9,088 bases of DNA from Gemmatimonadaceae bacterium (GCA_025451425.1 JANWKK010000283.1:1-9088); one strand, 5' to 3'. Counted from the stretch's first letter, positions 1 through 6,364 are shown. The notes: generated by a model from the letters alone, not told the origin. Translations and numbers: made by a program.

Positions 1-95
1 CGCCACTCGTCTCCACTCTTGTTCCACCCTCAGGCCACAACTCTCATCTTTGCGTCCATCGTGCCGTCGCGCCGCCTTCCCGCGCTCTGGTCGAG

Positions 96-1037
96 ATGCT
101 GATCAATCTGCTGCCCGACTTCTTTTCCGTTCTCGATAGCACCGACCGAGCCGCTGCCTACGACCGCTACTTCGACGCGCATCGACGCCTCCTCGAAGCG
201 TACTGGAACAACTACGTCGTCGATCCCGACGGTCCGCACTTTCGAGATGTCGTAAACGCAACCGTCTACGCCGGGCGCCGCGATCTTCGCGCAATGCTCG
301 AGCGGACCGACGTCGTGGCTCTTGCGCGCAACGCTGAACAGCGCTGCGACGCTCTGCTCGGCGCAGACGTGGATGTCGACGTCGTGCTCATGATCGGCGT
401 CGGCGCCGCGAACGCCGGCGAGCTCGTGATCGGAGGCCGTGGTGTTGCGTTCGTGTGCCTCGAGCATTTCACCGGCGTGCCGAACGAAGAAACGGATGGA
501 CTCGGGCTCGACCCCGAGCTCATCCCGCTCTGGCTCGCGCACGAGTACGCACATGCCATACGCTACACGTCGCCGACGAGCCGAAGTGCCTTACGCGAGT
601 TCGTTGCGAACGCAGATGGCGAGTACTCGTACTGGGAGACAGGACGTCGCGTCGCGTTACGCGAGCTGCTCATGAACGAAGGGCTTGCTGTTCACACATC
701 GCGCGCGATCAGTCCCGGCCATGCAGCCTGGGACTATTTCGGCTACGAACGTCGTCAATACGCGCGAATTCGCGAGCTCGAGCCAATCATTGCGCGCGCC
801 GTCGCACCTGATCTTGATAGCGCCGCGCTTGGACTTCGGCTCCGCTATCTCTCGGGCGGCATGAGCGCGGAGGCGCGCACTGTCGATGGCCGCTACCTGC
901 TGCCGGAGCGCAGCGGATATTTCCTCGGCGCGCGAGTCGTCGAGGCGGGCATCGAGGCGCGCGGGCTCGCGTGGGCGGTTCGCGCGAGCGATCTCGAGTT
1001 GTCCGCTTACGCACATCGCGCGGCGGTCAGTGCCTGA
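96..1037 (+). CDS. Putative zinc metallopeptidase (HExxH, DUF2268-like)
   Basis: This 313-residue protein carries a zinc-binding HExxH motif, HEYAH, at residues 149-153. A downstream NEGLAVH segment at about 194-200 contains Glu195, the expected third ligand of a gluzincin-type site. Upstream strands (VVLMIGVG and VAFVCLEHF, about 96-124) resemble the beta edge before the active-site helix. The C-terminal GYFLGARVVEAGIEARG (about 274-290) resembles the hydrophobic C-terminal helix of DUF2268-type putative Zn-proteases. I see no signal peptide or membrane segment, so it is probably cytoplasmic. The substrate is unknown. The ATG at 96 is chosen because it is the first standard start, but no good Shine-Dalgarno precedes it and the frame stays open to the window edge, so the protein could begin upstream. 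The gene converges on mnmE and its end overlaps a small ORF. The peptidase fold is fairly secure; the family name is inference. Confidence 0.75.
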   Translation: MLINLLPDFFSVLDSTDRAAAYDRYFDAHRRLLEAYWNNYVVDPDGPHFRDVVNATVYAGRRDLRAMLERTDVVALARNAEQRCDALLGADVDVDVVLMIGVGAANAGELVIGGRGVAFVCLEHFTGVPNEETDGLGLDPELIPLWLAHEYAHAIRYTSPTSRSALREFVANADGEYSYWETGRRVALRELLMNEGLAVHTSRAISPGHAAWDYFGYERRQYARIRELEPIIARAVAPDLDSAALGLRLRYLSGGMSAEARTVDGRYLLPERSGYFLGARVVEAGIEARGLAWAVRASDLELSAYAHRAAVSA

Positions 1038-1227
1038 TTCTCGCGAGCGGCGGCAGAATGTCGCGCTGCGCGAGGTGCTGGACGAGATGATCCAACTCTC
1101 CCGCCACCTATCGAACAACGCGCAGAGACTAGCCGCCTCGGAGCTCGCCTACGCTCGAGAGCGGCTCGAGTGGCTCGGCGACGAGATTTGGCGTCAAGTC
1201 ACGGGAGAAGACCGTACCGCCTCGTAA
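1030..1227 (+). CDS. Small helical protein of 65 aa, function unknown
   Basis: From the GTG at 1030 this frame encodes 65 residues, overlapping the last 8 nt of the metallopeptidase gene in another frame. This suggests translational coupling. The product is rich in Glu, Arg, Leu and Ala with regular hydrophobic spacing (VALREVLDEMIQLSRHL, then LAYARERLEWLGDEIW). That predicts one or two amphipathic helices, perhaps a coiled coil, with no membrane segment or cysteine. In-frame alternatives are GTG at 1075 and ATG at 1087, which would give a shorter product. The frame stays open further upstream, but that part (Ser/Arg/Cys-rich) is clearly a shadow of the metallopeptidase. I recognise no family. 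It could be a partner of the metallopeptidase, inferred only from the overlap. Its stop lies 9 nt from the mnmE stop on the other strand. Confidence 0.55.
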   Translation: MPDSRERRQNVALREVLDEMIQLSRHLSNNAQRLAASELAYARERLEWLGDEIWRQVTGEDRTAS

Positions 1228-1236
1228 CGCATCTCG

Positions 1237-2661
1237 TCATTTACCGACGCAGAAGCGCCTGAAGACCTCGTCGAGCACCTGCTCAGTGTCGATCCCGCCG
1301 ATCAGATCGCGCAACGCGTCTCCTGCCGCATGCAGATGCACAGCGGCGATTGTCGCGGGGAGCTTTTCGTCTCGCCATGCATAGCGGAACGCCTCGAGCT
1401 CGGCGAGCGCGTGCGCGACGGCGTGCTGATGGCGCGCCTGGGTCAGCACCGGCGCGTCGAGCTCTGGAAGGCCTACGGTGCCGTCGATCACCGCGCCGAT
1501 TGTCATCAGTAGTTGCTGTACTCCGGCGCCGGTCTCGGCACTGACCGCAATCGCCGCAGTTGCCCCGAGCTCGCTGCCTAAGGTGCTCAGGTCGATGGTC
1601 GAATCTCGCGCCAGATCGCACTTCGTGAGAATGGCAATGAGCGGATTCTCATCGGCGCTGCGTTGGCGCTGAGCCGCTCGCACGCTCTCGGTCGCTGCGC
1701 GCAGCGACGCTTCGTCATCGCCGCAACAGAGCACGACGGCTGATCGAGCGACGTAGGATTCACTCACTTCGATTCCTAAGCGCTCGACGAGGTCCGTCGT
1801 CGAACGAAGTCCTGCCGTATCGACCACTCGAATCGGCCACGGATCGGCGTCGATCACCGCCTCGAGCGCGTCGCGTGTCGTGCCCGGGATCGGTGTGACG
1901 ATTGCTCGACTGCGCCCGATGAGCGCGTTGAACAATGACGACTTACCCACGTTAGGCGCGCCGGCGAGCACGGCCAGGGCACCCTCGCGCACCAGCTCTC
2001 CACCACGCGCCGTTGCGAGTAGTCCTCGTAAGGCGCCCTCCAGGCTCTCGAGTGCATCAAGGGTACGCGACGGCGCGACCGGACCGTCGTCCTCCTCGGG
2101 AAAATCGATGTCGTAGGCAATGAGCGCTTCGATCTCGAGCACCTTTTCCCGGAGCGCCGTGATGCGCCGAGAGAGGCCGCCATCCAGTTGCTGCAACGCG
2201 ACGCGCTGCGCGGCGCGAGAGCCGGCTGCGATCAGATCGGCGGTCGCTTCCGCTTGAAGAATGTCCAGTTTGCCGTTGAGCACCGCTCGTCGCGTGAACT
2301 CGCCCGGCGCCGCTATCCGCGCGCCGCGTGCTATCAGCGCTGCGACGACAGTCGTTGGCACCACGACTCCGCCATGGGTCGAGATCTCGATGGCATCCTC
2401 ACCCGTGAACGACGACGGGGCATCGTAGCGCACGACCACGACTTGATCGAGAGTTTGCCCGAACTCGTCGCGCGCTTCGCTCAATACGGCCTGACGAGGC
2501 CGATCGGGCCAGCGTGATAATACCGCTCGGCCGATCTCGTGCGATTGGCCACCGCTGAGGCGGATGATGCTGAGCGCGCCGCGTCCGGGCGGTGTCGCTA
2601 CTGCTACGATCGTGTCCGCCGCGCCCGGCAACGCTGACGCCGGGGCGCCGAGCGCACTCAT
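1237..2661 (-). CDS. mnmE: tRNA uridine-5-carboxymethylaminomethyl modification GTPase MnmE
   Basis: MnmE works with MnmG to modify the wobble uridine (position 34) of certain tRNAs, using GTP hydrolysis and tetrahydrofolate-bound one-carbon units. The 474-residue length is normal. The N-terminal folate-binding domain starts with DTIVAVATPPGRGALSIIRL at about residue 16 and includes GEFTRRAVLNGKLDILQAEA (120-139). The inserted G domain has G1 GAPNVGKSS (234-242), the PGTTRD switch region (259-264), G3 DTAG (281-284), G4 TKCD (346-349, Thr replacing the usual Asn) and G5 SAETG (374-378). The C-terminus ends FCVGK, with Cys471 matching the conserved (C)-[IV]-G-K tail. The ATG at 2659-2661 overlaps the TGA of the upstream MBL gene (ATGA), so translation is probably coupled. 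It is the last gene of the rpmH-side block. Confidence 0.97.
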   Translation of the reverse strand: MSALGAPASALPGAADTIVAVATPPGRGALSIIRLSGGQSHEIGRAVLSRWPDRPRQAVLSEARDEFGQTLDQVVVVRYDAPSSFTGEDAIEISTHGGVVVPTTVVAALIARGARIAAPGEFTRRAVLNGKLDILQAEATADLIAAGSRAAQRVALQQLDGGLSRRITALREKVLEIEALIAYDIDFPEEDDGPVAPSRTLDALESLEGALRGLLATARGGELVREGALAVLAGAPNVGKSSLFNALIGRSRAIVTPIPGTTRDALEAVIDADPWPIRVVDTAGLRSTTDLVERLGIEVSESYVARSAVVLCCGDDEASLRAATESVRAAQRQRSADENPLIAILTKCDLARDSTIDLSTLGSELGATAAIAVSAETGAGVQQLLMTIGAVIDGTVGLPELDAPVLTQARHQHAVAHALAELEAFRYAWRDEKLPATIAAVHLHAAGDALRDLIGGIDTEQVLDEVFRRFCVGK

Positions 2662-3557
2662 TGCGGCGCGCGCGACTCTGGACCGGCGTGATCTCGTCCG
2701 CCTGAAGTGAACTCGCCGAGATCGTTGAACGCGCGGTCTGCGGCACGTCGCTTCGGACGGTTGGGCTGCGCTTCCTGCTCGCGCGTCAGCTCGAGTGTTT
2801 CACCCGGCTCGAGAATGCGAACCGCGGCTCGAAGGTGATGCGACTCGAGGTGTTCGATGAGGCGATTGATCGCATTGTGAGCCCGCGCCGTGATGTGATG
2901 GAACGTCCCCCAGTGATACGGAACAAACACGCGGCCGCCCAATCGTTCGAACAATGTCAGTGCGTCGTCGTGCGTGAGATGCCCTCGACGAAACCCCGAA
3001 CGCTTCCACCAGGGCGCATAGCCGATCGGCAGGAGCGCGACGTCGAGCTGCCGACCACTCGGCATGAGCTTACCGTGCACGAGCTCGTGCGTGTCCGGCA
3101 TGAGCGCCGTGTCCCCAGCGAAGAAGCAGGTTTCGCTGCCGGCGTCGAACAGGTACATGTTGGCGGCGCTGCGCCAACGGTCGAAGCCGTAGCGATTGCC
3201 GCGATGTGTCGCCAAGGCCGCGTGAATCTCGACATCTCCAACGCGGACGTTGCGGCCCGGCGCAAGATCTTCCGCCTGTTGATAGCCGCGGCGTCGAAGC
3301 CACTTCGCGATCACCGGCGGGGCGTAGAGTGGAATATCGTGCGGTAACGCGTCGAGTGAGTTGAACGAGAGATGGTCGGCGTGCGCGTGCGTGAGCAGAA
3401 GCGCATCGAGCCGCGGGAGTCGGTCGATCGGTATGCCCGGAGGAGACACGCGCGGGAGAAACCCGCCGAGCTTGCGATCGAAGTTTGGATCGGTCAGGAG
3501 CCTAACGGCTCCGATCTCGACTAACAGCGTCGCGTGCCCGATGTAGGTGACCTTCAT
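2658..3557 (-). CDS. Metallo-beta-lactamase-fold hydrolase (UlaG / NAPE-PLD-like)
   Basis: This 299-residue protein has the complete metal-binding set of a binuclear MBL-fold hydrolase. HAHADH spans residues 57-62, His118 lies in ATHRG, Asp149 in FAGDT, and His215 in VPYHWGTF. The opening KVTYIGHATLLVEIGAVRLL with LTDPNF (21-26), and the GHLTHDDA segment (192-199), are typical of the branch holding UlaG-like lactonases and N-acyl-phosphatidylethanolamine phospholipase D. The exact substrate cannot be read from sequence. The last 37 or so residues (from about 263) form a charged, Arg/Pro-rich tail with no obvious fold. There is no signal peptide, so it is likely cytoplasmic. AGGAGA sits 4 nt before the ATG, a strong ribosome-binding site. 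It lies 33 nt after yidC and overlaps mnmE by 4 nt, so it belongs to this operon, in the position often held by jag. Confidence 0.88.
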   Translation of the reverse strand: MKVTYIGHATLLVEIGAVRLLTDPNFDRKLGGFLPRVSPPGIPIDRLPRLDALLLTHAHADHLSFNSLDALPHDIPLYAPPVIAKWLRRRGYQQAEDLAPGRNVRVGDVEIHAALATHRGNRYGFDRWRSAANMYLFDAGSETCFFAGDTALMPDTHELVHGKLMPSGRQLDVALLPIGYAPWWKRSGFRRGHLTHDDALTLFERLGGRVFVPYHWGTFHHITARAHNAINRLIEHLESHHLRAAVRILEPGETLELTREQEAQPNRPKRRAADRAFNDLGEFTSGGRDHAGPESRAPQ

Positions 3558-3590
3558 CGGTTCTCCTGTGGCGCGGGCGCGCCACGCGAC
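3558..3590 (-). promoter_or_regulatory. yidC-MBL intercistronic hairpin and ribosome-binding site
   Basis: The 33-nt gap holds a perfect inverted repeat at 3568-3585. The arms are GTGGCGCG and CGCGCCAC with a 2-nt centre (or 7-bp arms with a 4-nt loop). The AGGAGA ribosome-binding site of the MBL gene follows directly at 3567-3562 on the minus strand. There is no U-tract, so a simple terminator is unlikely. It may tune mRNA stability or translation of the downstream genes. Confidence 0.6.
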
Positions 3591-5282
3591 TCACGTCGTC
3601 GCGCGTCGGCTCCGCAATGGTGCGGGTGCGGGCGCCGACGGCGCCGCCTTCATCCGCTCACGGGTTAGCATCCACTGCTGTGGGAGCGCCGCGATATTCT
3701 GCACCGCGTAATACAGATTCAGGCCGGAGGCAAAATTCCAGAGCACCGCCGTCATCACCGCCGGCATCATGTAGCTCATCATTTTCGTCTGCGGATTCGG
3801 CGGCGCGGCGCGCATGCCGATCCACGACAACACGAACATCGTGGCGCCCATCAGAACGGGCGTGATGTAGTACGGATCGTGGAGTGAAAGGTCCGGCAGC
3901 CACAGGAAGCTCACGCCACGAAACTCGATCGTGTTCTGGAAGACATAGAACAGTGCGAACAGCACTGGCATCGGCAGGAGCATCGGCAAACACCCGATGA
4001 CCGGGCTGAACGGACTCATCCCGTGCTGTTGGTACAGCTTCACCAATGCCTCGCGCTGCTTCTCGGGGTCGTCCTTGTAGCGCTTCTGGACTTCGGCGAG
4101 CTCGGGCTGAATGCGCTGCATTTTCAGACTCGACCGCATCGCGATCTGGTTCAGAGGCCAGAGCAGAAACCGGACGGAGAGGCCGAAAATGATCAACACC
4201 CAGCCGTACGAGACATTGAACGTTTGGCGAATCCAGAGGATGACGCGCATGCAGACGGCTGCGAAGGGCTGCACGCCAGGAATCCAGCCGCCGTACGGAT
4301 TCACATTCTCGAGATCGAAACCGATCGTGCGAAGCTGGGTCCAGGATTGCGGACCAGCGTACACATCGAATCCGAATCGGCCATCACGAACCGGCAGCAC
4401 GGCAGTCGCGCTCGCCGTCGTCGCGGTTCGGCCGACGCGCGGACCGCCCTGCATCTTCAACGCAAGGAATTGCTCGGAGGGCGGAGCAATCAGCGCGATG
4501 AGGAAATACTTATTCCGAGCCGCGACCCACGTCATCGGGCCGCTATCCGTTCGGACGAGTGCCGGATCGAGCTTCGTGAAGGCAACGCTCTTCACGTCCT
4601 CGTGCTCGAGCTTGTAGCCGTAAGCGAGGTGTCGCTGGTCGTCCAGCGTGTCGGATTCTTGAGAGCGAAGGGTCGATGGCAGGCCGATGAGGAGCTGTGT
4701 AGGTGCGCCGCCGGCCGCGCCGCCGATCTGTCCGCTGACGTGGGCGATGTAGCCCTCGTTAGTAAGTTGATAATGCAGCGTTATCGGAATCGAACCGCTG
4801 CTCGTGAACGTCACGATGTCGCCCGCGTGCTCCGCTCGGAAGGGAATCGTGTCGAGCGCGATCGTGTCGGCGCCCCGCACGATCCGGTACCGAAGGAGAC
4901 CGGGTTCGAGCATCGTCGACTGTCCGCTGCCGATGATGGCCTTGGGCTGAGACACCTTGCTCGGACTCAAATTGCGATAGGCAGTCAGGACCACTGCCTG
5001 AGGCGATGCGCCGGTCGTTGCGAAGGTGTAGTGGGTCTTCCCGAAATCGATCGCGGTCGTGTCACCCACCCGGCGCGCGGCGGTGGGCGCGCCTCCAACT
5101 GTCGGTACGGCACTGGCTGGTGCGGTGGCGGGCGAGGCTGCCGGCGCATTCACTGGCGCGGCTGCGGTCGCTGTATCTTGGGGCGCTATCGGCTGCGGCT
5201 TTCTGTTCGCCCGAAGAAATAACGCGGGCGTAACGAAGACCACCACGATCAGAACAAGCGCCAGGAGTGTGCGTCTATCCAT
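3591..5282 (-). CDS. yidC: Membrane protein insertase YidC (Oxa1 family)
   Basis: YidC inserts and folds inner-membrane proteins, alone or with SecYEG. The 563-residue length fits the Gram-negative type. TM1 lies at about residues 5-23 after a short MDRRT start. An Ala/Pro-rich linker (about 28-60) leads to the periplasmic P1 domain (about 70-325). The conserved Oxa1 core follows: an amphipathic helix and TM2 (about 340-378) with Arg371 in VRFLLWPLNQ, the basic cytoplasmic hairpin with MQRIQPELAEVQKRYKDD (388-405), TM3 around CLPMLLPMPVLFALF (431-445), TM4 (about 472-490) and TM5 (about 503-530) with SGLNLYYAVQN. The tail is short and Ala/Pro-rich. The ATG at 5282 puts TM1 right at the N-terminus, as expected. 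It follows yidD by 25 nt, in the standard order. Confidence 0.97.
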   Translation of the reverse strand: MDRRTLLALVLIVVVFVTPALFLRANRKPQPIAPQDTATAAAPVNAPAASPATAPASAVPTVGGAPTAARRVGDTTAIDFGKTHYTFATTGASPQAVVLTAYRNLSPSKVSQPKAIIGSGQSTMLEPGLLRYRIVRGADTIALDTIPFRAEHAGDIVTFTSSGSIPITLHYQLTNEGYIAHVSGQIGGAAGGAPTQLLIGLPSTLRSQESDTLDDQRHLAYGYKLEHEDVKSVAFTKLDPALVRTDSGPMTWVAARNKYFLIALIAPPSEQFLALKMQGGPRVGRTATTASATAVLPVRDGRFGFDVYAGPQSWTQLRTIGFDLENVNPYGGWIPGVQPFAAVCMRVILWIRQTFNVSYGWVLIIFGLSVRFLLWPLNQIAMRSSLKMQRIQPELAEVQKRYKDDPEKQREALVKLYQQHGMSPFSPVIGCLPMLLPMPVLFALFYVFQNTIEFRGVSFLWLPDLSLHDPYYITPVLMGATMFVLSWIGMRAAPPNPQTKMMSYMMPAVMTAVLWNFASGLNLYYAVQNIAALPQQWMLTRERMKAAPSAPAPAPLRSRRATT

Positions 5283-5284
5283 GC

Positions 5285-5296
5285 AGGCAATTGCCT
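5285..5296. promoter_or_regulatory. 12-bp perfect palindrome before yidC
   Basis: AGGCAATTGCCT is a perfect palindrome in the 25-nt yidD-yidC gap. On the coding (minus) strand its 5' AGG is part of the only Shine-Dalgarno-like run (GAGAGG), about 11 nt before the ATG. It could be a protein-binding site or a small hairpin affecting yidC initiation; chance is also possible. Confidence 0.35.
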
Positions 5297-5307
5297 CTCG
5301 TCAACGG

Positions 5308-5529
5308 CTACGGAACGGGATCATACCCGCCGGGGCGAAATGGGTGGCATCGAGCAATACGACGAATAGCCAGCCAGGAGCCACGCGCCGCGCCGTGCTT
5401 CTCGATCGCCTCGATGGCATAGGCGGAGCAACTCGGAAAATAGCGACACGATGCGGGTAGCAGCTGACCGAGGCTCACCTGATAGCCTCGAACGGCAAGA
5501 ATACAAAGCGTGCGCACGGAGAGCGCCAC
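5308..5529 (-). CDS. yidD: Membrane protein insertion efficiency factor YidD
   Basis: YidD is a small membrane-associated protein that assists YidC-dependent insertion. The family core is intact: an amphipathic N-terminal helix ([17 protein letters not shown], about residues 8-24), then [19 protein letters not shown] with Cys28 and Cys34 of the GTG-start form, then [13 protein letters not shown] at the C-terminus. I prefer the GTG at 5529, giving 73 residues, because this is the usual YidD length and because it begins one nucleotide after the TAG (5531-5533) that ends the rnpA frame. An ATG at 5592 would add a basic, Pro-rich stretch of 21 residues that overlaps the rnpA C-terminal region and is probably not native. 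GTG at 5517 is another option. It precedes yidC. Confidence 0.92.
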   Translation of the reverse strand: MALSVRTLCILAVRGYQVSLGQLLPASCRYFPSCSAYAIEAIEKHGAARGSWLAIRRIARCHPFRPGGYDPVP

Positions 5530-5530
5530 A

Positions 5531-5692
5531 CTATTGGGTGCTGGAGGGACCCGAGACGTCCTCCGTCTTGGTTTTCTTGGAGGCCGCGTCATTCAAGCGC
5601 AGAAGTCGCGCCGACAGCGACTCGACTTCGGCGCGCAGCGCTCCAAAGGACGCGGTGTAGGCTGCGGGGAGCGTGCGCATAACGATATCCAT
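5531..5692 (-). CDS. RnpA C-terminal fragment, split from the rnpA core by an amber codon
   Basis: This 53-codon stretch is in exactly the same frame as rnpA and begins two codons after its TAG. Its translation opens [20 protein letters not shown] and continues with [11 protein letters not shown]. This matches the last beta strand ([ML]DxVVxxxxxxY) and C-terminal helix of RnpA proteins; the E. coli counterpart is the MDFVVVAKKG region. A tail rich in Lys, Thr and Ser follows, ending just before yidD. An AGGA at 5702-5699 lies 6 nt before the ATG at 5692, so independent or re-initiated translation is possible. Homology to RnpA is my judgement from fold pattern and position, not a search. It could equally be the unread tail of a truncated gene or the result of a sequence error. 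Confidence 0.55.
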   Translation of the reverse strand: MDIVMRTLPAAYTASFGALRAEVESLSARLLRLNDAASKKTKTEDVSGPSSTQ

Positions 5693-5695
5693 GCT

Positions 5696-6073
5696 CTATC
5701 CTGTCTTCGTCGCACGAAGCGTCGTCAGAACGGTGAGGCGTGCCAGCTCGCGCAGTGTTCGCTTCAGCCGGTTGCGACGAACCGCCGAATGCCGGTGTTT
5801 GGGAACGACAAAGCCTATACGGCTCTGCTTCCGCGAAGTGACGACGACGCGTACATCGAGAAACGCCGTTCGCAGACGCTTTCCCCCGCGCGCGATTGAT
5901 TGCAAATCGGCGCCGCGAGTGATCCGCTGGCGCCGAGTGAAGCGGTGTTTTTCGCTCTTCGACGAATCAGGCGCCTGCGTACTTCGACGGGAGCTGAACG
6001 GTGAGTCGCTTGCGCCCCTTCCTGCGGCGGCGGCTGAGAACCTCGCGCCCCCATCTCGTTGACATTCGCTCAC
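5696..6073 (-). CDS. rnpA: Ribonuclease P protein component, N-terminal and central part (ends at amber)
   Basis: RnpA binds the catalytic RNase P RNA and aids 5' maturation of tRNAs. The core is recognisable: helix 1 ([18 protein letters not shown]), strands FLDVRVVVT and SRIGFVVPK, and the RNA-binding helix with [12 protein letters not shown] (residues 99-110 of the GTG-start form). Translation stops at TAG 5696-5698, before the final strand and helix, which continue in frame in the adjacent fragment. The start is uncertain. After the rpmH stop (5967) no ATG, GTG or TTG occurs before the conserved helix 1; the nearest upstream starts are GTG at 6073, inside rpmH, and TTG at 6142, just upstream of it. 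I use 6073 as a placeholder. Neither has a convincing own ribosome-binding site. The extension is low-complexity and overlaps rpmH in another frame. The gene may be split, nested or decayed. Confidence 0.7.
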   Translation of the reverse strand: MSECQRDGGARFSAAAAGRGASDSPFSSRRSTQAPDSSKSEKHRFTRRQRITRGADLQSIARGGKRLRTAFLDVRVVVTSRKQSRIGFVVPKHRHSAVRRNRLKRTLRELARLTVLTTLRATKTG

Positions 6074-6131
6074 GGAACCCGTGGGTGCGAATGCGTCGCT
6101 TGTTTCGGGGACGGTACGTCGGCTTGCCCAT
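5967..6131 (-). CDS. rpmH: 50S ribosomal protein L34
   Basis: L34 is a small, very basic protein of the large ribosomal subunit. The 54-residue product has the family signature: [19 protein letters not shown] followed by [12 protein letters not shown]. The C-terminal extension QLPSKYAGA makes it a little longer than the common 44-47 residues. The ATG at 6131 is chosen because GGAG lies 5 nt upstream on the minus strand and because upstream residues do not match the family. It is the promoter-proximal gene of the minus-strand block, with a leader that contains a possible switchable hairpin. The rnpA frame stays open through the whole of this gene. Confidence 0.97.
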   Translation of the reverse strand: MGKPTYRPRNKRRIRTHGFRERMSTRWGREVLSRRRRKGRKRLTVQLPSKYAGA

Positions 6132-6135
6132 GATG

Positions 6136-6190
6136 ACTCCAAACTGTGCAGTCGTTGGTAGGAGTACGCGCAACACGCGCGCGACTCCAA
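6136..6190 (-). promoter_or_regulatory. rpmH leader: hairpin with alternative pairing to the ribosome-binding site
   Basis: In the rpmH transcript, TTGGAGTC occurs twice, at 6190-6183 and at 6141-6134, where it is the rpmH Shine-Dalgarno. Between them lies ACTCC (6165-6161). The upstream copy can form a hairpin with it (GGAGT, 2-nt bulge, CGCGC, 5-nt loop, GCGCG, 1-nt bulge, ACTCC; 6188-6161). The downstream copy can pair with the same ACTCC, which would hide the ribosome-binding site. The two pairings exclude each other. The complementarity is visible; a regulatory role is inferred. Confidence 0.4.
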
Positions 6191-6194
6191 TTCA

Positions 6195-6207
6195 GCTTGC
6201 CGCAAGC
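6195..6207. repeat. 13-bp inverted repeat in the dnaA-rpmH divergent region
   Basis: GCTTGC and GCAAGC flank a single central base, making a perfect 6-bp-arm inverted repeat just downstream of the candidate rpmH -10. The place suits an operator. No known factor is recognised and chance is possible. Confidence 0.3.
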
Positions 6208-6230
6208 GGCATTTTCGATGCAGACCGGTA

Positions 6231-6260
6231 AACGTATCTGGCACAGTGACATTGGGTCAA
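6231..6260 (-). promoter_or_regulatory. Candidate sigma-70-type promoter for rpmH
   Basis: On the minus strand TTGACC (6260-6255) matches the -35 consensus at five of six positions. It is followed after 18 nt by TACGTT (6236-6231), which matches the -10 consensus at three of six. Transcription would begin near 6224, giving a leader of about 90 nt before rpmH. The -10 is weak, so this is a candidate only. Confidence 0.4.
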
Positions 6261-6355
6261 GGCGCGAAACACGAATGGTGGCGTCGGCACACGCTGTCGA
6301 TCTGGACCAATTGCAATTTCCTCTTGGTGGGTCTAGCTTCGCTGCCCCTCTCGAG

Positions 6356-6364
6356 TTTTCCACG
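6356..6364 (+). promoter_or_regulatory. DnaA-box-like site directly upstream of dnaA
   Basis: TTTTCCACG matches TTWTNCACA at eight of nine positions and ends 10 nt before the dnaA ATG. Binding of DnaA here could repress its own synthesis, as known in other bacteria; that is inference. Confidence 0.45.

Noticed and set aside
1195..1260. Bidirectional terminator between the 65-residue ORF and mnmE
   Set aside because: The two stops are 9 nt apart and I find no stable hairpin with a T-run on either strand.
1600..1630. MnmE G4 motif TKCD instead of NKxD as a sign of lost GTPase function
   Set aside because: Thr in place of Asn in this motif is a tolerated variant in translation-type GTPases, and all other G motifs and the C-terminal Cys are intact.
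2835..3347. 170-codon plus-strand frame opposite the MBL gene
   Set aside because: The MBL gene has all metal ligands and a strong ribosome-binding site; the opposite frame has no family features.
4023..5222. 399-codon open frame on the plus strand opposite yidC
   Set aside because: It is antisense to a clearly conserved YidC, rich in Arg, His, Ala and Gly with no recognisable motif, as expected from GC-rich shadow frames.
5696..6244. rnpA starting at GTG 6244 (182 residues)
   Set aside because: That GTG lies within the candidate rpmH -10/-35 region, upstream of the likely transcript start, and has no ribosome-binding site.
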